A DNA stretch of 60,867 nucleotides from Arthrobacter sp. H-02-3 (GTDB lineage: Bacteria; Actinomycetota; Actinomycetes; Actinomycetales; Micrococcaceae), in assembly GCF_003097355.1 (NCBI RefSeq), contig NZ_PYUI01000027.1:1-60867 (forward strand), written 5' to 3'. The position numbers were made by a program, and so were the translations under genes. A model generated the notes under the pieces. That model did no database searches. It saw only the letters and a list, made by a program, of their open reading frames with translations, and had not been told where the DNA came from. Shown piece after piece: positions 23,477 through 31,911 of the stretch. Numbering within the stretch: the first letter of the stretch is position 1; the number at the start of each line of letters is the position of its first letter.

Positions 23477-25563
23477 GCACCAACGAGAAAGTCTCCACCG
23501 GCTCGGCCCAGGCCCCGGACGGGACAGCACCGGACGCGACAGCAGCCGGGATGCCGGCAACGGACGTACTGGACGATGATTTCCTCGAAGAGGAGTTCAC
23601 TCCCGGCGAAGCCGACGGCGGCATGTTCGGCGCCGTGCCGGCCAAGAAGGCCCAGCACTTCTGGCCCTCGGCCAAACGGCTCATGGGGTTGCTGAAGCCC
23701 GAGCGTGCCGGCATCACCGCGGTTCTCGCGATGGTGACAGTCGCCGTCGTCCTCAACGTCATCGCCCCGCGGATTCTCGGCCAGGCGATGGACGTGATCT
23801 TCGCGGGCGTGGTCGGCAAGCAGCTCCCGGCCGGCGCCACCAAGGAACAGTTCATCGAAGGACTGCGCTCCCAGGGCCAGGACAACTTTGCCGACATGCT
23901 CACCAAAATGGATGTGGTGCCCGGCGCGGGCATCGACTTCCAGAAGCTCGCGTTCCTCATCAGCGTGGTGCTGGTGATGTACTTCGTCGCCAACATCTTC
24001 CTGTGGCTTCAGGGCTATGTCCTGAACGTGCTGGTCATGCGCGTGGTTCGCAAGCTTCGTGACGACACTGAGAAGAAACTCAACGAGCTGCCGCTGAACT
24101 ACTTCGATACCCGCCAGCGCGGCGACGTCCTCTCCCGCGTCACGAACGACGTCGACAACATCCAGCAGGCGCTCCAGCAGGCCTTTGCGCAGCTCGTGAA
24201 CTCGGCCCTGACGGTGCTCGGCATTGTGATCATGATGTTCATCGTGTCCTGGCAGCTGGCCCTCATCGCGCTCATCGCACTGCCGCTCTCCGGGGTGGCC
24301 GCCGGCATCATCGGCGCACGCAGCCAGAAGCTCTTCGCCGCCCAATGGAAGAATACCGGCGAGCTCAACGGCCAGATCGAGGAATCTTTCTCGGGCCACG
24401 ACCTCGTCCGCGTGTTCGGCCGCGACGCCGACATGCTGGCCCGTTTCGACGAACGGAACGAGGAACTCTACCGGGCCAGCTTCGGCGCCCAGTTCGTCTC
24501 CGGCATGATCATGCCGGTCATGCAGTTCGTCTCCTACCTCAGCTACGTGGGGATCGCGGTCGTGGGCGGACTGCGCGTGGCCTCGGGCAGCATGAGCCTC
24601 GGCGACGCCACGGCGTTCATCCAGTACTCGCGCGAGTTCACCCAGCCGCTGGGGCAGATGGCCGGTATGGCCAACATGCTGCAGTCCGGTGTCGCCTCCG
24701 CGGAGCGGGTCTTTGAATTCCTCGACGCCGACGAACAGGACGCCGAGACGGCCACCGAGCACCTCCCGGCCAAGACCGACGGCCACGTCGAGTTCAAGCA
24801 CGTTACCTTCAGCTACTCGCCGGACAAGCCGCTGATCGAGGACCTGTCGTTCACCGCCGAGCCCGGACACACCGTGGCGATCGTGGGCCCGACCGGGGCG
24901 GGCAAGACCACCCTGGTCAACCTGGTGATGCGCTTCTACGAACTGAACGCCGGCAGCATTACCCTGGACGCGGTGGACATCACCCGGCTGAGCCGGTCGG
25001 AGCTGCGCGCCAAGGTCGGCATGGTGCTGCAGGACGCCTGGCTGTTCGGCGGGACCATCTACGAGAACATCCGTTACGGCAAATTGGACGCCACCGAAGA
25101 CCAGATCATGGCAGCAGCCAAGGCCACCTTCGTGGACCGCTTCGTCCGCGCCCTGCCGGATGGCTACAATACGGTCATTGACGAAGAAGGCAACAACGTC
25201 AGCGCCGGCGAAAAACAGCTCATCACCATCGCCCGGGCCTTCGTGGCGAACCCGTCGCTGCTCATCCTGGACGAGGCCACGAGCTCCGTGGACACCCGCA
25301 CCGAAGTCCTGGTGCAGAAGGCGATGGCCGCGCTCCGCACCGAGCGCACCAGCTTCGTGATCGCCCACCGGCTCTCCACCATTCGGGACGCGGACACCAT
25401 CCTGGTTATGGAGGCCGGCCGGATCGTCGAGCAGGGCCGGCACGCCCAACTGCTGGCACTGCAGGGCGCGTACTACCGGCTGTACATGTCCCAATTCGCC
25501 GGGGAGGATGCAGACGCGGCCTCAGCGGAGACGGCAGAGGACCCGACGGCGGTGCGAAGTTGA
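23473..25563 (+). CDS. ABC exporter half-transporter B (catalytic-site subunit)
   Basis: 696 residues. A long acidic N-terminal extension (about 70 residues) precedes the membrane domain and NBD. Walker A GPTGAGKTT starts at G472 and Walker B ends in D600-E601, so the catalytic Glu is present; the signature is degenerate, SAGEK (S577) instead of SGGQ. It pairs with the upstream subunit to give one active and one dead ATP site. A large periplasm-side insertion (about residues 115-160, KQLPAGATKEQFIEGLRSQG) lies between the first two helices. Starts by ATGA overlap and ends by TTGA overlap with a thioesterase gene. Confidence 0.9.
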   Translation: MSTNEKVSTGSAQAPDGTAPDATAAGMPATDVLDDDFLEEEFTPGEADGGMFGAVPAKKAQHFWPSAKRLMGLLKPERAGITAVLAMVTVAVVLNVIAPRILGQAMDVIFAGVVGKQLPAGATKEQFIEGLRSQGQDNFADMLTKMDVVPGAGIDFQKLAFLISVVLVMYFVANIFLWLQGYVLNVLVMRVVRKLRDDTEKKLNELPLNYFDTRQRGDVLSRVTNDVDNIQQALQQAFAQLVNSALTVLGIVIMMFIVSWQLALIALIALPLSGVAAGIIGARSQKLFAAQWKNTGELNGQIEESFSGHDLVRVFGRDADMLARFDERNEELYRASFGAQFVSGMIMPVMQFVSYLSYVGIAVVGGLRVASGSMSLGDATAFIQYSREFTQPLGQMAGMANMLQSGVASAERVFEFLDADEQDAETATEHLPAKTDGHVEFKHVTFSYSPDKPLIEDLSFTAEPGHTVAIVGPTGAGKTTLVNLVMRFYELNAGSITLDAVDITRLSRSELRAKVGMVLQDAWLFGGTIYENIRYGKLDATEDQIMAAAKATFVDRFVRALPDGYNTVIDEEGNNVSAGEKQLITIARAFVANPSLLILDEATSSVDTRTEVLVQKAMAALRTERTSFVIAHRLSTIRDADTILVMEAGRIVEQGRHAQLLALQGAYYRLYMSQFAGEDADAASAETAEDPTAVRS

Positions 25564-26084
25564 GCGCCGCGGGCCACACCGGGGAGGCGGGAGCCCCGGC
25601 AGCGGGGGAGGCGGGAGCCACCGAACCTCGCCACCTGGAGGTGGAGGTGCCGATGCGCTGGAGCGACATGGATGCGTACGGGCACATCAACAACGTCCAG
25701 ATTGTCCGGATCCTGGAGGAAGCACGGATCGCCGGGTTCGGGCCGCCGCGCGGAGCCGGGCTACCCGGGACCGAACCCCTGGTGTCGCTCTTCAACGACA
25801 TCCCGGAGGGGACCCTGGCGCTCGTGGTGGAGCACAAGATCCGGTACGTCAGGACCCTGGAGTACCGGAACGTGCCCGCCGTCGTCCAGCTCTGGGTCGG
25901 CGCGGTCAAGGGCGCCAGCTTCGATATCCACTACCTGGTGCAGGATCCGGTGACCCGGGAGGACTGCGTCCGGGCCACAAGCCATCTGGCCTTCGTCGAC
26001 GAGGAAACCGGACGGGTCCTGCGGCTGACGCCGGAGCAGAAGGAACGGCTGGCACCCTATACCCGCGCCCACCCGGTCCAATAG
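25560..26084 (+). CDS. Acyl-CoA thioesterase, 4HBT hotdog family
   Basis: 174 residues from a TTG overlapping the stop of the ABC gene. The hotdog signature MRWSDMDAYGHINNVQIVRILEEAR contains the catalytic Asp and the start of the central helix, as in YbgC/FadM thioesterases, which hydrolyse acyl-CoAs. Residues before PRHLEVEVPMRW are low-complexity and may be untranslated if a later start is used. Coupling to the ABC exporter may be coincidental, or may link lipid turnover to export. Confidence 0.85.
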   Translation: MSAAGHTGEAGAPAAGEAGATEPRHLEVEVPMRWSDMDAYGHINNVQIVRILEEARIAGFGPPRGAGLPGTEPLVSLFNDIPEGTLALVVEHKIRYVRTLEYRNVPAVVQLWVGAVKGASFDIHYLVQDPVTREDCVRATSHLAFVDEETGRVLRLTPEQKERLAPYTRAHPVQ

Positions 26085-26143
26085 CCCCTACCCCCGTTCT
26101 TGGCATGGCTCCTACAATGAACAATCCCGACGCATAAGGAGCA

Positions 26144-26452
26144 GTGGTCGCTGTGAACATGGGCAAGAAGATGCACAAGAACATGGGCAAGGACATGCAC
26201 CAGAAGATGCACATGAGGCACCCCCGCAAGAAGACGTGGAAAGAGCTCTCCCCGAGGGCGAAGATCGGAACAATCGCCGGCGCGGTTATCCAACTGACGC
26301 TGCTCGTTGCAGCCCAACGCGACATTTCGCGCCGGCCCGCAGCGGAAATCCGCGGCAGCAAAGCGATGTGGAGGGCTGCCACCCTAGTGAACTTCATCGG
26401 TCCGGGGTGCTATTTCACCTTCGGCGTGAAGCGCCTTCCCGCCACGAAATAG
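26144..26452 (+). CDS. Small membrane protein with PLDc_N-like domain
   Basis: Up to 102 residues; GTG at 26144 sits only 2 bases after AAGGAG, so GTG at 26153 or ATG at 26159 may be the true start. A Lys/His/Met-rich N-terminus (MGKKMHKNMGKDMHQKMHMR) is followed by two hydrophobic segments (IGTIAGAVIQLTLLVAA and ATLVNFIGPGCYFTFGV), the second with the FxGPxxY pattern of PLDc_N domains. TACAAT at 26113-26118 could be the -10. Integral membrane protein of unknown role; the Met/His-rich head could bind metal, which is a guess. Confidence 0.65.
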   Translation: MVAVNMGKKMHKNMGKDMHQKMHMRHPRKKTWKELSPRAKIGTIAGAVIQLTLLVAAQRDISRRPAAEIRGSKAMWRAATLVNFIGPGCYFTFGVKRLPATK

Positions 26453-26516
26453 CCACGGCCAACCACCCGCCCGGGATCTACTGGCAGGTAGCCGGAGGGC
26501 AGCGTTAAGTGCGCGC

Positions 26517-26542
26517 GTTCAGTTTAAGCCTGTAAATTGAAC
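26517..26542. promoter_or_regulatory. Inverted repeat and leaderless -10 at the mcrB start
   Basis: GTTCAGTTTA-AGCCTG-TAAATTGAAC is a 10-bp inverted repeat with one mismatch, ending 2 bases before ATG at 26545. Its right arm contains TAAATT (26533-26538), placed so that +1 is the A of ATG. There is no ribosome site. A protein bound here would block transcription of the restriction operon. Confidence 0.55.
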
Positions 26543-26544
26543 GT

Positions 26545-28776
26545 ATGACCCCAACCAAAAAGCCTGCCCTGCACCGTGCCCTCGGTATCTCCAAGGAGAT
26601 TGAAGACGCGGCGTGGTTCGTGCTGGGCCCGGGGTTGCTCGGCAAGGCGTCCGCCCTGGACGGCCGCACCAAGACATGGTCTGTCCCGGCGGCCGCGGAG
26701 TTGCTGGAACGTCTCGAACGAGGCGTTCCAGACCCCAAGGCGCCGATGATGACCAACCTGCGCCAGAACCTCGAAGACGCGACGCGCGGGGCGAAGCAAC
26801 TCGCAGTGGAGCTCCTGTTCCTCCAGTCCCTGCCGCTGGCCCACGAGGTCAAGTCACTCAAGGTCAAGCGGGCCCGTGTCGCCGAGGCCGCGTCCTGGCT
26901 GGAGCCCCCGCTTGAGCTCCCCGACGAGCTCTACGCCGGCATGACGGACCACGGTGTGATCCGGGACCGGACCGCGGAATTCAACTGGACCATCTGGGAC
27001 CATCTGAAGTGGCTCTGCCGCTTCGTGCAGCACGTCGCCCAGCGGCCGGCCGGCGTCGTCCAGGCCGCGGTCAAGGACCCGCTGGCCTTCCACCGGCTGG
27101 TCGCCGGGACCCCGGATGACCAGCCGGCCATCCGCCGCAGCATCGAGTTCCTGGTCTGGCCCAGCTACTTCGAACCTGTCGTGGCCGACGTCGAACGGCA
27201 GGAAATCCGCGACGCCTTTGCCTCCCTCGTGGGCGGCGCCAAGGGGGATAGCGACGAGGAAATTTCCGCGGATATCCACCGCATCCGCCTCCATCTGGAC
27301 CAGCAGGCCGGGCAGCGGATCGACTGGTACTCCCGCCAGCTGGTGAGCCAGTGGCGGAAGGTCGGTGATCCGGGTCGTCGCGCCTGGCTGCTGCGCACCC
27401 ACCACGACAACGCTGAGCTGCTGGGGGAGTGGCGGGACGAGGAGGCAGTGACGCTCGACGTCGAACACCTCCGCCTGCTGGACCCCGGCGTGACCGCCGG
27501 GCTGGTCCAGAACGCCGTTGACGAGGACTACAAGCACCTCGGCTACGTGGAGCGGGAGGACACCAAGACCGCCGTCTTCGCCTTCCTGACCGTGATGAAG
27601 CCGGGCGATCTCGCGCTCTACCAGAGCTCGGGCAAGGTCCGGATCGGGGTGGTCCTCGGCGAGCCGGAGCACGCCAAGGACAACCGCCAGCTCCGCCGCA
27701 AGGTCCGTTGGTTCGATGAGGAACACGACGTCACCGGCCTGCCCCGGCACGTGCAGCGGCAGCTGACCACGTCCGGCAACATCGTGGACATCACCCGCGT
27801 GATCCAGGCGCTTGAGGCGCTCCTGCCCGCCGAAGCCGAATCCGAGACCGGCGACGGCGTCGAGCCGGCCGCCGCCGTCGAACCGGTCAGTGAAGGTTTC
27901 CGCCCGCTGACGGAGGAGTTCGCCGCGTCCCTGCACATGGACCTGGAGCCGCTGCAGGAAATCGCAGAACTCCTCGAGGAGAACCGGCAGTTGGTCCTTT
28001 ACGGCCCGCCGGGAACCGGCAAGACGTACCTCGCCAAGCACCTCGCCGCCGAGCTCGCCGGCGACACCACGGACGAGCGGGTCAAGCTGGTGCAGTTCCA
28101 CCCCTCGTACGCCTATGAGGACTTCTTCGAGGGCTTCCGCCCGGACAAGACGGATGAGGGCCAAGTGTCCTTCAAGCTCGTGGCCGGTCCGCTGCGGCGG
28201 CTCGCGGAGGAGGCCGCCAAACCCGGCAACGAGAGCAAGCCGTACTTCCTGATCATCGACGAGATGAACCGGGCGAACCTCGCCAAGGTGTTCGGTGAGC
28301 TGTACTTCCTGCTCGAATACCGGGATGACCGGATCTACCTCCAGTACAGCCCCAATGAGCCGTTCACGCTGCCGGACAACCTCTACATCATCGGCACCAT
28401 GAACACCGCGGACCGCTCCATCGCGATGATGGACGCGGCCATCCGGCGGCGCTTCTCGTTCATCGAGCTCCATCCGAAGACGGAGCCTGTGAAGGGCTCA
28501 CTCTTGCGATTCCTGCAGGCCCGCGACCTGGACACGACGCCGGCCTTGTTGCTGGACGCCTTGAACGACGCCATCGATGAATGGGACCGGGACCTGATGA
28601 TCGGGCCCTCCTACTTCATGAAGAAATCCGCGCAGACGCCCAAGGGCCTCCGCCGGATCTGGAAGTACGAGCTCATGCCGCTGCTGGAAGAGCACTATCA
28701 CGGACAGCTCAACCGCGCCCAGCTCGAGGAGCGGTTTGGACTGGAACAACTCCTCGGCCGCCTTGCGCACGTCTAG
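26545..28776 (+). CDS. mcrB: McrB-type AAA+ GTPase of a type IV restriction system
   Basis: 743 residues. The C-terminal motor has Walker A GPPGTGKT (from G487), Walker B FLIIDEMNRAN and the McrB GTPase signature MNTADRS (M619), which favours GTP over ATP. A segment near 350-400 (VFAFLTVMKPGDLALYQSSG then KVRIGVVLGEPE) resembles an EVE/PUA-like modified-base-binding domain; the N-terminal 300 residues are of unknown type. With McrC it should cut DNA carrying modified cytosines. The gene is probably leaderless. Confidence 0.9.
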   Translation: MTPTKKPALHRALGISKEIEDAAWFVLGPGLLGKASALDGRTKTWSVPAAAELLERLERGVPDPKAPMMTNLRQNLEDATRGAKQLAVELLFLQSLPLAHEVKSLKVKRARVAEAASWLEPPLELPDELYAGMTDHGVIRDRTAEFNWTIWDHLKWLCRFVQHVAQRPAGVVQAAVKDPLAFHRLVAGTPDDQPAIRRSIEFLVWPSYFEPVVADVERQEIRDAFASLVGGAKGDSDEEISADIHRIRLHLDQQAGQRIDWYSRQLVSQWRKVGDPGRRAWLLRTHHDNAELLGEWRDEEAVTLDVEHLRLLDPGVTAGLVQNAVDEDYKHLGYVEREDTKTAVFAFLTVMKPGDLALYQSSGKVRIGVVLGEPEHAKDNRQLRRKVRWFDEEHDVTGLPRHVQRQLTTSGNIVDITRVIQALEALLPAEAESETGDGVEPAAAVEPVSEGFRPLTEEFAASLHMDLEPLQEIAELLEENRQLVLYGPPGTGKTYLAKHLAAELAGDTTDERVKLVQFHPSYAYEDFFEGFRPDKTDEGQVSFKLVAGPLRRLAEEAAKPGNESKPYFLIIDEMNRANLAKVFGELYFLLEYRDDRIYLQYSPNEPFTLPDNLYIIGTMNTADRSIAMMDAAIRRRFSFIELHPKTEPVKGSLLRFLQARDLDTTPALLLDALNDAIDEWDRDLMIGPSYFMKKSAQTPKGLRRIWKYELMPLLEEHYHGQLNRAQLEERFGLEQLLGRLAHV

Positions 28777-28798
28777 GCTGACGCCGTCCGGGGGCGCT

Positions 28799-30169
28799 GT
28801 GGCGCTGGACCGGAGTGTGGCGGACCGGAACACGGCCGGCCGGGGTACGTCCGCGCCGGGCGCACTCGGAGCGGGCGGGCCCGGACGGGGCATGCAGGCC
28901 CGGGCAGCGTCTGGCCCGGCTGTGCCCGGGCGCGGCGGCGCGGTGGCCGGGCGGCACCTTGTCATCGACGAGCTCTCCGCCGGCGTCGTGGAGCGGCTTG
29001 ATCCGGACACCGCGGCCTACGTCAATGCCAGCGGCCTGGCAAAAGCCTCGCCGATGGGCATGGGCCTGTACCGGATTGAACCCGTCGGCAAGGTGGGCTC
29101 GGTGCGCACCCCCACCGTCCAGTTGGAGGTGCGGCCGAAGGGACGGCTCGGTCTGAGCCGGCTCCTGTTCCTGCTCGGCTACGCGGGGGATCAAGGGTTC
29201 CGCGACGAATCCGTCGCCGCCGTGGAGCACACCGATCTCTGGAGCGCGCTGGCCGAGTCCCTGGCGCAGCTCGCCGACCGGGCGCTGAGCCGCGGCGTGC
29301 TGCAGGGGTACCTGATGGTGGAGGAATCCCTGCGGACCGTCAAGGGCCGGATCCGGATCTCGGACCAGATTTCCCGCCGGCCGGGAATGCTGGTCCCGCT
29401 GGAAGTCTCGTACGACGAATTCACCGAGGACATCGCGGAGAACCGGATTTTGCGCGCCGCGCTGGAACGGATGTCTCAAGTGCCGCGCGTGCGGCCGGAA
29501 GTCCTCAGCCGGCTGCGCCAGCTAAAGGGAAAGCTCGACGCCGTGACGCGCCTTCAGTCCGGCGCGCCGCTGCCGCAGTGGCGGCCCAGCCGGATGAACA
29601 CCCGCTACCACGCGGCTCTCCGGCTCGCCGAGCTGATCCTGCGGAACGCCTCGGCGGAGGCCGGCGACGGCAAACAGCAGTCGGCGTCGTTCGTGGTAGA
29701 TATGGCGAAAGTGTTCGAGGACTTTGTCGGGACGGCCCTGCGCGAAGCCATGGCTGCCTTCCCCGGCGAGATGCGGCTGCGCTACAACGCACTCCTCAAC
29801 GAGGCCGTCCGCGACTCGGACAGGATCGTCGTGCAGCCCGGGGCAGTCCATTTCCTCGGCGGCCGGCCCGTCATGGTTTACGACGCCAAGTACAAAGCAG
29901 CAGCCGACGCCGGCGCATCGCTCTCGGGCGACCACTACCGGATGCTGGCCTACTGCACATCGCTGCGGGTGCCGACGGCATGGATCATTTACCCGGGCGC
30001 CGGGGAAATCAAGCTGCGCCGGATCCTCAACACCGACATCGACATTGTCGAGTTCCCGCTGGATTTGTCCTTGCCGCCGTCGCAAATTCTTGCCTCGGTG
30101 GCAGATCTGGCCCAGCAGTCCTGGGGCGAAGTGCTCCGGCAGGCCAGTATCGACAGGTCAGCCAGCTAA
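28799..30169 (+). CDS. mcrC: McrC nuclease subunit
   Basis: About 456 residues. After a Gly/Ala/Arg-rich, probably disordered head comes the McrC core (RHLVIDELSAG onwards) and a PD-(D/E)xK nuclease with VMVYDAKYK as the catalytic D-x-K block. GTG at 28799 with GGGGG just upstream is the best start after the mcrB stop; a TTG at 28736 inside mcrB is poorer, and ATG at 28891 is also possible. McrC stimulates McrB GTP hydrolysis and cuts DNA. It is convergent with a hypothetical gene 13 bases away. Confidence 0.85.
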   Translation: MALDRSVADRNTAGRGTSAPGALGAGGPGRGMQARAASGPAVPGRGGAVAGRHLVIDELSAGVVERLDPDTAAYVNASGLAKASPMGMGLYRIEPVGKVGSVRTPTVQLEVRPKGRLGLSRLLFLLGYAGDQGFRDESVAAVEHTDLWSALAESLAQLADRALSRGVLQGYLMVEESLRTVKGRIRISDQISRRPGMLVPLEVSYDEFTEDIAENRILRAALERMSQVPRVRPEVLSRLRQLKGKLDAVTRLQSGAPLPQWRPSRMNTRYHAALRLAELILRNASAEAGDGKQQSASFVVDMAKVFEDFVGTALREAMAAFPGEMRLRYNALLNEAVRDSDRIVVQPGAVHFLGGRPVMVYDAKYKAAADAGASLSGDHYRMLAYCTSLRVPTAWIIYPGAGEIKLRRILNTDIDIVEFPLDLSLPPSQILASVADLAQQSWGEVLRQASIDRSAS

Positions 30170-30182
30170 ACTGCTCAGCGCG

Positions 30183-30527
30183 TTAGGCGGATTCGTCCTG
30201 CCGGACGCCCACGGTCAGCAGGTGGTCCAGAAGCGCTTTTTCCGGCTGGCCCGGGTTGTTGGCGACATGCCACAGCAGTTTGTCCTGCGCTTCAGCATCA
30301 TCCGGGTTGGTCGACGCGAGAACCTCATTAATGATTGAGGTCGACTGCCGACGCAAGGGTTCAAGATCCGGGTCCGCTCCGCGGAACCGGCGGGGCCGGA
30401 CGGCACGGTGTGTGGAATGGCTGAGGGGACGGAACTGCAGGACTGTGAGACTGTGATCTGAGGGACTGGAATCTGCCGGCGTAGCAGCCGTGTCGGGCTC
30501 GTCGTTGGACATCAGCAAGTGCGGCAT
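30183..30527 (-). CDS. Hypothetical protein
   Basis: 114 residues starting MPHLLMSNDEP; GGGAGAG lies 5-6 bases before the ATG at 30527, so a longer reading from 30656 is unlikely. The N-terminal half is Ser/Thr/Pro-rich and basic in the middle (RAVRPRRFRGADPDLEPLRR); the C-terminal half is helical (STSIINEVLASTNPDDAEAQ and following). No membrane helix or known family. It lies between mcrC and vsr but there is no direct evidence of a defence role. Confidence 0.55.
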   Translation of the reverse strand: MPHLLMSNDEPDTAATPADSSPSDHSLTVLQFRPLSHSTHRAVRPRRFRGADPDLEPLRRQSTSIINEVLASTNPDDAEAQDKLLWHVANNPGQPEKALLDHLLTVGVRQDESA

Positions 30528-30544
30528 GCGCTCTCCCGTGTTTG

Positions 30545-30562
30545 CAGTACGTAGTGGTACTG
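30545..30562. promoter_or_regulatory. Small inverted repeat upstream of the hypothetical gene
   Basis: CAGTAC-GTAGTG-GTACTG, perfect 6-bp arms, 18 bases before the start of the minus-strand gene at 30527. Possible operator. Confidence 0.35.
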
Positions 30563-30715
30563 ACCGAATAGTGCCTAAGGTCCCCGAATTCGAATAGTAG
30601 CGGAGACCACCTGCCTGAACCGGAAGCTGGGCGGCGCGACACGCAGGACTTCTCATGGTTCTTGCTGATTCGAGGTGGAGGCCGATGCCGGCTTAGGCCG
30701 GACATCGATGCCGGT

Positions 30716-31153
30716 TCATGCTGGCGGCGTGCGCTGCAGGAAAGCCTCGAGGCGGTCCTCCAGCGCCGATGGGTCCTTTAGCTCGCATTCCCAGACGGTG
30801 AGAACCTCCCAGCCATCGCGTTCGAGCTGGAGCCGTTGCTCGGCGTCGCGGTTCCGGGTCCGCGTGCGCTTTGTTTCCCAGAATTCCGCATTGGCTTGGG
30901 GCGCGTGCTGCCCCGCCCGGCAATCGTGGAAGTGCCAGAAGCAGCCGTTGACGAAGATGACTTTATGCCGGCCGGCGAAGACGAGGTCCGGGTTGCCCGG
31001 GAGTTTGCCGCCGGCTGCGCTGCCGTGCAGCCGGTACCGGTAGCCCTTTGCATGCAGCAGCTTGCGGACCAGCATTTCGGGCTTCGTATTCTTGCCCCGA
31101 ATGCGGGACATGTTCCAGCTGCGCCGCTCGGGGGTCAGCTTGTCCGCCATCAT
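30716..31153 (-). CDS. vsr: Very short patch repair (Vsr) endonuclease
   Basis: 145 residues with all Vsr blocks: RRSWNMSRIRGKNTKPEMLV, the catalytic Asp in GNPDLVF, and the zinc/aromatic motif VNGCFWHFHDC. Vsr nicks the T of a T:G mismatch left by deamination of 5-methylcytosine at sites of a partner cytosine methyltransferase, starting short-patch repair. No dcm-type methyltransferase is in the window, so it is solitary here, although it sits about 550 bases from a McrBC system that attacks methylated DNA. Confidence 0.9.
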   Translation of the reverse strand: MMADKLTPERRSWNMSRIRGKNTKPEMLVRKLLHAKGYRYRLHGSAAGGKLPGNPDLVFAGRHKVIFVNGCFWHFHDCRAGQHAPQANAEFWETKRTRTRNRDAEQRLQLERDGWEVLTVWECELKDPSALEDRLEAFLQRTPPA

Positions 31154-31285
31154 TCAAGTCTAGGCGGCCGCCCGGGCAGGTCCCAGGGCGGGTCCTGGGG
31201 CGTCAGCGCGCTGACTGTGACCGACGGGCAACGAGACCCCGGCGATGCCGGACGCCGAACGGCGGCCGGGAGACGACGTCGGGCC

Positions 31286-31720
31286 TTAGATCTCCCGTTC
31301 AGGGTGTTCGCCGAACTGGAAGTGTCGGCCACTGACAGACGCTGGCGTAATTTCTACGTAGAAGTCCTTCAATGTTGGAACCCAGGGTTTCAGTCCGAGG
31401 GCCTCGGCTTCGGCGATATCGGCCGATTGGTCAAGAACGCGCGCAGTGCCTCGCAGGACCACAGACCACGCTTCCTCGGACAAAATGCCGTCCGTTTCGA
31501 AAAGCACCTTCGAATTAATGGTGAGCTCGGCCAATTTGTTTCCCGGGGCTGTGCGGAGGAACAATTTCCGGCCGCTGACCGCGTAGTTCACAGGGAAGAT
31601 GTCGGGGTCTCCGGCCACGGTGACCACGAGCCTGCCGTGTTTTGTGCCCTCGATCAGTTTCCAGCTTTGCTCGTCGTCCAGCTTGAGGATGGGATTGCCG
31701 TCTTCGTGTTCGAACATCAT
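31286..31720 (-). CDS. Pyridoxamine 5'-phosphate oxidase-like flavin-binding protein
   Basis: 144 residues with the split-barrel pattern of the PNPOx-like family: KHGRLVVTVAGDPDIFPVNYAV, LFLRTAPGNKLAEL and VLFETDG. Such proteins bind FMN or F420 and reduce or bind small substrates. The closest kind are the short actinobacterial PNPOx-like proteins of unknown substrate. The ATG has no obvious ribosome site. Convergent or divergent partners do not suggest a pathway. Confidence 0.78.
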   Translation of the reverse strand: MMFEHEDGNPILKLDDEQSWKLIEGTKHGRLVVTVAGDPDIFPVNYAVSGRKLFLRTAPGNKLAELTINSKVLFETDGILSEEAWSVVLRGTARVLDQSADIAEAEALGLKPWVPTLKDFYVEITPASVSGRHFQFGEHPEREI

Positions 31721-31829
31721 GGGTTCATTGTTCTGAAACGAGCCGACGATTGCTAGGGGCTAAAGGACTGACGGCCCGCCGTCCGGGGCGGCGAAAGCCG
31801 CGTCAATCGCGCGCCTGTGGATAACTTTG

Positions 31830-31870
31830 TTGACCAAAATGTGACGTCGGTTACCCTTAAGCAATTGCTT
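31830..31870 (+). promoter_or_regulatory. Promoter and palindrome before the exported-protein pair
   Basis: TTGACC (31830-31835), 16 bases, TACCCT (31852-31857). The perfect palindrome AAGCAATTGCTT at 31859-31870 covers the predicted +1 and could be an operator. Confidence 0.5.
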
Positions 31871-31911
31871 GGCTTCGCGCGTCTTGATATCTATCGGGGG
31901 AGTAGCTGACC

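Noticed and set aside
23428..25494. Long minus-strand frame of 688 codons opposite the second ABC gene
   Set aside because: It is the antisense shadow of a GC-rich gene, rich in His/Asp/Val-type codon reflections, with no domain.
26854..28473. Minus-strand frame of 539 codons opposite mcrB
   Set aside because: Shadow frame; the plus strand encodes all McrB motifs.
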